From the NCBI GenBank assembly GCA_002811645.1, contig PDIP01000071.1, positions 13,647 to 61,974 of the forward strand: 48,328 bases of DNA, given 5' to 3'. A program made the translations under genes and the position numbers. The notes under the pieces are model-generated. The model was not told the origin of the DNA and searched no databases. It was given only the letters and a program-made list of their open reading frames with translations. Position 1 is the first letter of the stretch; every line of letters starts with the position of its first letter. This stretch comes from Corallochytrium limacisporum. Its lineage: Eukaryota; Opisthokonta. This document shows positions 42,039-48,328 of this stretch, one piece after another.

Positions 42039-42296
42039 CGTCTCAGTGTTCTGTGCTCTCTTGGTCTCCTGCAGAGGAAAGTGTCGTAGTCTGGGGTTTA
42101 TGGGGCGCACGATACAGAGAAGGCAGCAGACAGAGCAGCAAATGGTCTTGGAGAAGCATGGGCTGGGACCAGAAGCGAAGGAACATTGTGCGGATATTTA
42201 AGAGACCGCTGAGGTAGAGCATGGATCCGGCCCCGACGTGAGAATCCATTCTTCGTTATCGGGAATAACCAAAGTTTGATAGACATCAGAGACACA

Positions 42297-43403
42297 ATGG
42301 CCCCCAACGCCACCACTACCCCTGAGACAACTCAGCAGCAGGTGTACGTCACCAGCCGTCTGTACAATGACATCCCTGCCGTCAAGTACTACATTGACTT
42401 TGTCGGTGGCATGTACACCGGTGTCAAGAGCAACAAGTACGTTGGTTCCTACGTCAGCGACGTGGAGAAGAGCGTGATCGCCACTGCCGACTCTGCTGCC
42501 ACTGCCTACGAGCCCTTCCTGACCAAGGCCAACGAGTTCTCTGTCAAGCAGCTTGACTTTGTTGAGGAGAAGCTCCCCGTTATCAAGCGCGACCCCATGG
42601 ATGCCGTTAACTACGTGCAGGACACCTTCAAGACCACTACCACCAAGGCCCGTGCCCTGCCCACTGAGATTACTACTGAAGTCCGCCAGCGTGTGAACCA
42701 GGGTATCGACGCTGCCGACTCTGTCGTTGACAAGTACCTGCCGGGTGACGAGAAGGAGCAGACCGATGCCGACCGCAAGGAGAGCGAGCAGCTGAACGAG
42801 CTGGCCAAGGCCAAGATGGTAGGCTACAAGGCTGGCTCTCGCGTCTATCGCCGTGCCATTGCCTCCCTCGACGGTCTGAAGCAGCGCTCTGATGAACAGA
42901 TCAAGCAGATTGAGCAGATCTCTCTGGTCCAATACGCCAAGGAAACTGCCAACTCCACCTACTCATCTGTCAGCCAGACCTACCGGGACACCGAGAAGTT
43001 CGCCGCCGAGACCGTCGAGAAGGTCACCACTTACGTGAAGACCACCACCACTGAGACCGTTGCCCGCGTCCAGAAGCGCACCTCTGAGGTTGTCTCTGTG
43101 GCCGTCACCACCGCCACCGGCCTGGGCGAGAAGGCCTTCGCCATGCTTCCCCCCAACGTGCAGACCATTGCCAAGGACCAGTACACTTTCGCCACCACCA
43201 AGACAAAGGAGAACTACGATATTGTCGTTAAGTTTACCACTGAAACCCGCACCAAGGTGACTGAGCGCACCACTGCCATCACCGAGCAGGTCTCCGGTCT
43301 GATCCAAGCTCACTTGGCCCGCGCTCAGCAGGTCTTTGACAGTGTCTACGCTCAGGGTATGCAGCTCCTCGGTTACTCCACCGAGAAGGCTAAGGCCGAG
43401 TAA
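42297..43403 (+). CDS. Perilipin-like lipid-droplet protein
   Basis: 368 residues. Perilipins coat lipid droplets and regulate access of lipases; fungal members include Mpl1/Cap20. The PAT-like N-terminal region (about 15-105) shows IPAVKYYIDFVGGMYTGVK, repeated short amphipathic segments and the hallmark LDFVEEKLPVIKRDP. A second family motif, SVVDKYLPGDEKE, lies near residue 140-155, as in the VDxxLP motif of animal perilipins. The rest is Thr/Ala/Lys-rich amphipathic helix without a transmembrane segment. The start is the ATG at 42297; the frame extends upstream only to a TTG. Codon use is the most strongly C-biased in the window, implying very high expression. Confidence 0.88.
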   Translation: MAPNATTTPETTQQQVYVTSRLYNDIPAVKYYIDFVGGMYTGVKSNKYVGSYVSDVEKSVIATADSAATAYEPFLTKANEFSVKQLDFVEEKLPVIKRDPMDAVNYVQDTFKTTTTKARALPTEITTEVRQRVNQGIDAADSVVDKYLPGDEKEQTDADRKESEQLNELAKAKMVGYKAGSRVYRRAIASLDGLKQRSDEQIKQIEQISLVQYAKETANSTYSSVSQTYRDTEKFAAETVEKVTTYVKTTTTETVARVQKRTSEVVSVAVTTATGLGEKAFAMLPPNVQTIAKDQYTFATTKTKENYDIVVKFTTETRTKVTERTTAITEQVSGLIQAHLARAQQVFDSVYAQGMQLLGYSTEKAKAE

Positions 43404-44214
43404 GCCAGCATAACGATTCTGAAATTTATTGGTTCCCCGGCATGGAACGTCCACCATCATAAATATTGATTTCGGCATGTATATCATAGACATGGAAGAC
43501 TGGGCACTTGATGAACCCGGGTTCGGTGAAGGGAAGCTCCAATCTTCGTCATTGCCGTCAATTTTAGGGGGCGGGTGTCCCATCACCCCACTTGACAACG
43601 TTTTGCAATAAAGCGCAGCAAACTCTTTCAACAGACCGAAAGATTTGCTTGCAATCCTTTCTTTTGGTTTACCTACTCAATCACTTGCCATTGTGTGTCA
43701 CTTTCCTTCTCTTGCTTTTGAATCATCACCACTGTCATCCGCTATCGGGTTTCATCACAACCAAGGGACCTTTATTTCGCCCTTTGCGCATTTCCATCGA
43801 CCGCCAGTTCGTGAACGTGATGACCAAGACTGTCAAACAGCAAGCGAGCACCACCAATTTCGCGACCGAAACTCCTGTCCAGTCCGTTGAGCGGTCACGC
43901 TGTGGCTGTAGACGGTCCTTGTTAGATCGCCCGTCCTCCACAATCCGCGGGGGGAGGGGAGGAGGGGTTGGGGGTTGGGGCCTGGCACTGTGACCACTGC
44001 GCAGAAGCAAGCGGGTGAGTTCAGGACGGGGTTGCCTGTGGAGGGTCATCAGACCATCGTTTGGTCCCCATCGACATAGGACAACCGTACTTAATTCTGA
44101 TCAGTGATACATACTTAAAGTGCAGTATTCATTATCGCAGCATACACAATGCTATATGTCTGCCGCGGATCCCGTCCGTGAGTTCCAACAGCAAGAGGAG
44201 CGGTCGTCGTCAAG
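43404..44214. promoter_or_regulatory. Perilipin 3' region and upstream region of the Tag gene
   Basis: 0.81 kb without a supportable gene. Contains an AATAAA-like element near 43608, C/T-rich DNA at 43640-43740, and a GC-rich patch at 43940-43985 with CCGCGGGGGG at 43945-43954 followed by further G-runs. The 100 bp before the Tag start are AT-balanced. The ATG at 44157 upstream is out of frame with Tag. Confidence 0.45.
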
Positions 44215-45054
44215 ATGGTTGCTGCACGGAGTCAGACTCTGCGCCGGTCGGCTCGAAAGGCAGCAATCGCAAGCAACACCAAAAATATCCACGTGGTCAA
44301 AGCTGTTGCTACCGCCGCAAAGGTTAAGAAGAGACCAGTGGCAAAGACCAAAAAGGAAACAGTGGAAGAGCCGGCAGAAGCCACAGCAAATGGTGTTATA
44401 GCCAGCTCCGTCGCGTGGAAGATTGGGAAGAGGGGCGCTATTCCGGGATTGGACGGACGGTTCAAATGTTGGTGGTGTGTGGGAGATCCACTGTACGAAA
44501 AATATCATGATGAAGAATGGGGACGAGTAGTCCAAGGATCCGATGGAACCACAGCAAACAAACTGTTTGAGATGCTCTGTTTGGAAGGATTCCAAGCCGG
44601 GCTCAGCTTTAGCACTATCCTAAAAAAGCGCGACGGCATGCGTGTCGCATTTGACCACTTTGATATTCAGACGGTCGCAGCCTATGACACTGCCAAGATT
44701 AATTTGCTCATGCAGAACCCATCCGTGATACGCATGCGACAAAAGATTAAGGCCGCGATCAACAATGCCCAAGTCCTGCACCACATTGGTGACCACACCG
44801 AGCACACCACCGTTTCTGATTTCTTTTGGTCTTTCGTACCCGGAGACAAACCCATGATCAACACTGCCTGGTCATCCACCGATGGCATGCCCAAGTTCAC
44901 TGACGAGGCCGCGGCAATGAGCAAAGCGCTGAAAAGACTGGGCTTTCGGTTCGTGGGACCCACGACGTGTATGAGTTTCATGCAGGCGGCTGGCATGGTC
45001 AATCATCATCTGACCGAGTGCCACCGCCATCCAAGCAACACTAGTGAAAAGTGA
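44215..45054 (+). CDS. tag: DNA-3-methyladenine glycosylase I (Tag family)
   Basis: 279 residues. A helix-hairpin-helix base-excision enzyme that removes 3-methyladenine from alkylated DNA. The catalytic domain covers about 83-272. The zinc-snap ligands of E. coli Tag have clear equivalents: Cys85, His98, His265 and Cys269 (CWWC...YHDEEWG, and VNHHLTEC near the end). The pocket Glu is Glu124 in CLEGFQAGL; Tyr97 and Trp87 also match pocket aromatics, but the position of E. coli Trp46 is Phe132. An N-terminal extension of about 80 Lys/Arg/Ala-rich residues, absent in bacterial Tag, suggests nuclear or mitochondrial targeting. The family is best known in bacteria and plants. It converges with PEX5, with a 126-bp gap. 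Confidence 0.93.
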   Translation: MVAARSQTLRRSARKAAIASNTKNIHVVKAVATAAKVKKRPVAKTKKETVEEPAEATANGVIASSVAWKIGKRGAIPGLDGRFKCWWCVGDPLYEKYHDEEWGRVVQGSDGTTANKLFEMLCLEGFQAGLSFSTILKKRDGMRVAFDHFDIQTVAAYDTAKINLLMQNPSVIRMRQKIKAAINNAQVLHHIGDHTEHTTVSDFFWSFVPGDKPMINTAWSSTDGMPKFTDEAAAMSKALKRLGFRFVGPTTCMSFMQAAGMVNHHLTECHRHPSNTSEK

Positions 45055-45180
45055 GAGATGGCGTCAAGGAGGCCAAGCAGCAGGCGAATATGGAGTCAAG
45101 GGTGTACGTGAGAAAGCGTTATCTAATATGGACGATGTAAGTGGGGGATTCAGTGATCAAAAGGAAAAATAAACAGAAAC

Positions 45181-47403
45181 TTAGAAATCAAACTCAGCCC
45201 GGTATGCGCGCAAATCCTGTAGGTCAACCTTCTCAGCCAGATCCGGTCGGTTCATCATGTAGAAGGTCATGCGCAGCATATCCCAGATGCTGCGAGAGGT
45301 GATCGGGCTCTGGCTGTGGGCATCCTCGCTCTGCTGTTGCTGAATCTGCAGGGTGGACATGAAGTGTTCCGCAGCCTCCTTGTGGGCGTTCAGGTTGATG
45401 CAGCTGATACCCAGGTTGAAGCGGGCGCGAACAAAGTTCGGGCGGAGCTCCAGGGCGCGGTGGTAAGCAGCGACAGCCTCCTCGCTCCGATGGCTGTTGG
45501 CGAGCGTGGCACCCAGCTTGTTCCACAGGTAAAAGTCATCGGGACGGGCATCAAGGGCAGAGTTGAAGCACTCGACCGCCTTGTCGTACTCTCCGGTAAT
45601 ATTGAAGAGGACACCGAGGCCAATCTGCAAGTCCGGATCGAAACTCTGACCCGAATTGCGCACCGCCCGCAGGTACATATCCATGATCTTTTCCTGGCGC
45701 TGCAGGACCGCCACCATGCCCGGACCGCCGGAGCCGTCATTGAGGGTGGAGGCCGGCATGTCTTCGACCAGCTTCGCATAATCAGGGTGAGTGCGAACCC
45801 ACTGCTCCAGGTTGTCGTAAGCCCTGGTATAGTTGGTTTCGTTCGTGTAGCTCACCGCAAGGGCCATACGCGCGTGACTGTTGTCTGGCTGCAGCTGAAG
45901 GCAGCGCTCCAGTGCACGGATCGCTGCCACGTCATTCTCGTACTCAGCCTGGGTGTTGCCCAAGTAGTACCAGGCGGCTGCATTGTCCGGGCGCAGCTTC
46001 ACCGCCGCCTCAAAGGCCATGATAGCTTGCAGTAGCTCTCCACGGCGAAGTCGCTCCATACCCTCCGCGAACGGGTCCGCAGAGTCCTCGTATGGGTTTT
46101 CCTCGCGAAACTTGTACTCCTGTTCAGTTTCCATGTCATTCTGAGTATCGTAAATCTGATCAAACGTAGATTGTTCCTGGTTTTGGAATTCGCTCACAAA
46201 GTCGAGATCATCATCAACGGCCGCAATGTTCTGCAGGTACTCCTGGTACTGCTGCGTAAAGTCGTTCTCGATGTCCAGGGTTTCCGCAGTGCTGCCGTTC
46301 TCCTGACGTTCGGTAAATTCTTTGACCCAGTCTTGTGCTTGTTGTGCTGCTCCTGTAATGGAAGTAACCGCTCCAAGTGAGGAGGAGTTAGAGAAGAGGT
46401 TTGGCGCTGGATTGTTAGTGATCTGTGCTGCGTCCTCCTGGTCATTGTCAATCTCTCGCTGTAGTTCGATGGATTCCTTGGTGGCAAATTCAGCAGCCCA
46501 ATCCACGCCAACACCTCCCGGATTCTCAACTAGTTTGTTGTTCTCAAACGTGACTTCCTTGCGGCTCAATTTCCGCATGAAATCCATGAATTCAGACTGC
46601 TGAAGTTTATCATCTCCTACGGCATTAACTAACTTACCCGCTGTCTTAGCAAGCTCCTCGTTCTCCGCGCTAACGGCTTGGGCTGCATCTTGGTTACTGT
46701 GGTTGGAAAGAAGTGAAGCGATTGCAGATTCATTTCGGTTAGTATTACTGTCTATGCTGCGTTCCTGTGTTCTCAAGGACAAGGTTGATACGTACTTTTC
46801 CTGCTGGGCAGGTTGCTCACTTATCGTGGCCTTATTAAATTCTTGCTGCCAATCCGGGGGGATGGCTACTTGCGGTCTGTTCATTTGTTGCTGCTGGTTC
46901 ATCATGGCCATCGGGCGGTGCGGGGCGTGCATGCCATATTCCATGGGCGGAATGTATGCCCGCTGACCGCTAGTCATCGCGCTGGGTCCCGGCCCAGCGG
47001 CCTGCTTTCCGCGTCCAGCCATGAATTCCTGATCCCATGCCGCTGACGGTGCAGGTCCTGCATTCTGCTGCCTTCCGAATTCTTGTGCCCATCCTGCCTG
47101 CGCCGGAGCGCCGCCCATCTGTCGCAGAGGAGCCCCTCCTGCCTGTGCTTGAGGCATGGGCATCGGTCCACGCGGTGCGTGCATAGGTTGTTTCCCTTTC
47201 ATGAAGGCATCGGCGCGCTGCTGATCTGCCTGTGACATCTGAGGTCGCTGCATACTGGGCTGCATCATGCCGGGTTGGCCGGGGATATGACTACCAACAC
47301 GACCACCCATGGGCATGCCATCACGAGCCTGGGCCTTGTCCACCAGCTTCATTAGCGGGTTGGACGTACCGCAGCCACCGTCTACTAAGTCACGCATCGA
47401 CAT
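45181..47403 (-). CDS. PEX5: Peroxisomal targeting signal receptor PEX5
   Basis: 740 residues. PEX5 binds C-terminal PTS1 cargo in the cytosol, docks on PEX13/PEX14 and is recycled by ubiquitination. The N-terminus MSMRDLVDGGCG places the conserved export cysteine at position 11, supporting the ATG at 47403; the frame continues upstream only to a TTG. The disordered half carries five WxxEF motifs for PEX14/PEX13 (Trp at about 105, 123, 185, 302, 359) in Met/Gln/Pro-rich DNA-encoded linkers. The box LQQSEFMDFMRKL at about 267-279 resembles a PEX7-binding motif. The C-terminal half (about 443-690) has the TPR set, including AAAWYYLGNTQAEYENDVAAI and LWNKLGATLANSHRSEEAV. Upstream DNA is strongly skewed. 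Confidence 0.96.
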   Translation of the reverse strand: MSMRDLVDGGCGTSNPLMKLVDKAQARDGMPMGGRVGSHIPGQPGMMQPSMQRPQMSQADQQRADAFMKGKQPMHAPRGPMPMPQAQAGGAPLRQMGGAPAQAGWAQEFGRQQNAGPAPSAAWDQEFMAGRGKQAAGPGPSAMTSGQRAYIPPMEYGMHAPHRPMAMMNQQQQMNRPQVAIPPDWQQEFNKATISEQPAQQEKYVSTLSLRTQERSIDSNTNRNESAIASLLSNHSNQDAAQAVSAENEELAKTAGKLVNAVGDDKLQQSEFMDFMRKLSRKEVTFENNKLVENPGGVGVDWAAEFATKESIELQREIDNDQEDAAQITNNPAPNLFSNSSSLGAVTSITGAAQQAQDWVKEFTERQENGSTAETLDIENDFTQQYQEYLQNIAAVDDDLDFVSEFQNQEQSTFDQIYDTQNDMETEQEYKFREENPYEDSADPFAEGMERLRRGELLQAIMAFEAAVKLRPDNAAAWYYLGNTQAEYENDVAAIRALERCLQLQPDNSHARMALAVSYTNETNYTRAYDNLEQWVRTHPDYAKLVEDMPASTLNDGSGGPGMVAVLQRQEKIMDMYLRAVRNSGQSFDPDLQIGLGVLFNITGEYDKAVECFNSALDARPDDFYLWNKLGATLANSHRSEEAVAAYHRALELRPNFVRARFNLGISCINLNAHKEAAEHFMSTLQIQQQQSEDAHSQSPITSRSIWDMLRMTFYMMNRPDLAEKVDLQDLRAYRAEFDF

Positions 47404-48328
47404 GATGGTGGTGCTCTGTTTCAATAAATCTCAAACTACAATTTTTTTGTCTTTCGGTCTCTTTTTGCAATAGTGCCTTTTCTAACGCCAGTTCTCACAG
47501 GTCGCCTAATTCAGTTTCTTTAAGTTCGTTACAAATAACTAGGCTCACGAGATCCTGAGCTAAACAAAATTACGGGTATGGTCAGATAGTCATGACCATT
47601 CTAAACCACAGGGACCGAGCCCAGAAACAAACTTCCATTTTATATTACACGGCACCAAATAGCTTGCTTGTGCAAGTCTGAACACAGCGGGACAATTTCT
47701 TACGCATCCAATGAACAAAACAGAACTGGCGTCAGGGTATCTTATTTCGCTTCATCAAGTTTTGGGCACCCACTCCTCCGTCGCACACAAAAAGGCCAAA
47801 CCGCCGACACACAAGCGGGCAGAAAAAATAACGGAAAAGTAGGTGCCACCTGTGCAGCAGTGGTGGTGCAAAAAAGAAAGTGTCTGACACACACTCACTC
47901 ACTCACTCACTCACTACTGCACACCCACCTCCCCGGAAAAAGTCACGGTGGCTCGAGACCCCAAGCGAGGCAGGTCACCCCCCCCCACCCACCACACCCC
48001 GCAACTCCCCCCTTTTTCTCCTTCATTCCTTCCTTCCTTCCTTCGTTTCCCTTTCTCTCTCTCTCTCTCTCTCTGTGTCTGTCTGTCTGTGTTGTCTCCC
48101 ATCCGTGCTCTTTGCTGTTTCTTTTGTTATAGTGTTTCCATTTGCTTGCAAAGTGCGAGGGGAGAGAGGATTGAGGGAGGAGAGAGGAGTGGGGGGGATG
48201 GGGGGATGGGCCAAAAACACTTCCCTCACGTGTTTGATTTTCCCGAAGGAAGCAAAATTAACAGAGAAAAAGTCAGTCGAAAAAATAGAGAGGTTGCCTC
48301 GGACGGGGAGTGGCAAGTTGTCCCTTCC
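47404..48328. promoter_or_regulatory. Upstream region of PEX5, right end of the window
   Basis: No gene supported. The 300 bp next to PEX5 are AT-rich. Further right are (ACTC)n at about 47890-47916, a C10 run near 47973, (CCTT)n at about 48024-48044 and (CT)n at about 48053-48074. After about 48150 the + strand turns G-rich (GGGGGGATGGGGGGATGGG). The same pyrimidine-to-purine switch occurs in the divergent regions to the left, which suggests a + strand gene beyond the window edge. Confidence 0.5.

Larger units (their letters stand above)
38370..42296. promoter_or_regulatory. Large divergent region between RPL22 and the perilipin-like gene
   Basis: 3.9 kb with no gene I can support. Contents in order: C8-G10 at 38842-38859; CCGCGGGGGG at 39343-39352; pyrimidine-rich DNA at 39735-39800; a G10 run at 39938-39947; T-runs near 40260-40320; C9 at 40357-40365; AT-rich DNA near 40040-40110 and 40570-40620. 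It ends in a long low-complexity block at about 41130-42040, purine-rich then pyrimidine-rich then purine-rich. Frames here derive from the low-complexity DNA. Confidence 0.55.

Noticed and set aside
41526-42201. Long frames over the purine/pyrimidine block upstream of the perilipin-like gene
   Set aside because: They encode Lys/Glu/Arg or Ser/Leu/Phe repeats derived from GA/CT DNA on both strands at once.

Overview
This window looks like nuclear DNA of an intron-poor, non-Saccharomycotina, probably early-diverging fungus. The evidence is fungal gene content (a perilipin-like lipid-droplet protein, the fungal mitoribosomal protein mS45/Bot1, a 14-KH Scp160/vigilin, a Wbp1-type OST subunit ending in KKXX), single-exon genes throughout, and one spliceosomal intron with a yeast-like TACTAAC branch site in eL22. 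The standard genetic code reads through every gene. Species-level placement is not possible from the sequence alone.

Layout. Positions 1-16017 hold no protein gene, tRNA or rRNA that I can support. They contain an (AG)n microsatellite and two pyrimidine-rich islands. From 16018 to the right end the window is gene-dense, with 15 genes: EMC1 (+), WBP1/OST48 (-), vigilin (+), an orphan type I membrane protein (+), MIC10 (-), mS45 (+), a JmjC-like oxygenase (-), a 58-residue single-helix protein (-), RFC3 (+), the PP2A methylesterase PPE1 (-), a TAF14-like YEATS-ET protein (+), eL22 (-, two exons), a perilipin-like protein (+), a Tag-type 3-methyladenine glycosylase (+) and PEX5 (-).

Architecture. 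Genes mostly alternate in direction. Six convergent pairs are separated by only 70-215 bp, while divergent pairs share upstream regions of about 0.6-3.9 kb. Four of the five complete divergent regions carry a C-run followed directly or almost directly by a G-run (Cn-Gn palindrome). Several also switch from pyrimidine-rich to purine-rich on the + strand. These tracts are the most striking unexplained structure in the window.

Functions. The genes are housekeeping and do not form a pathway cluster. They cover ER membrane insertion and N-glycosylation (EMC1, WBP1), translation and RNA binding (vigilin, eL22), mitochondria (MIC10, mS45), DNA replication and repair (RFC3, Tag), chromatin and phosphatase control (TAF14-like, PPE1), lipid droplets (perilipin) and peroxisome import (PEX5). 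Points of biological interest are a PEX7-binding-like box in PEX5, an altered acyl-lysine pocket in the YEATS protein, a Trp-to-Phe change in the Tag base pocket, and a long eL22 intron.
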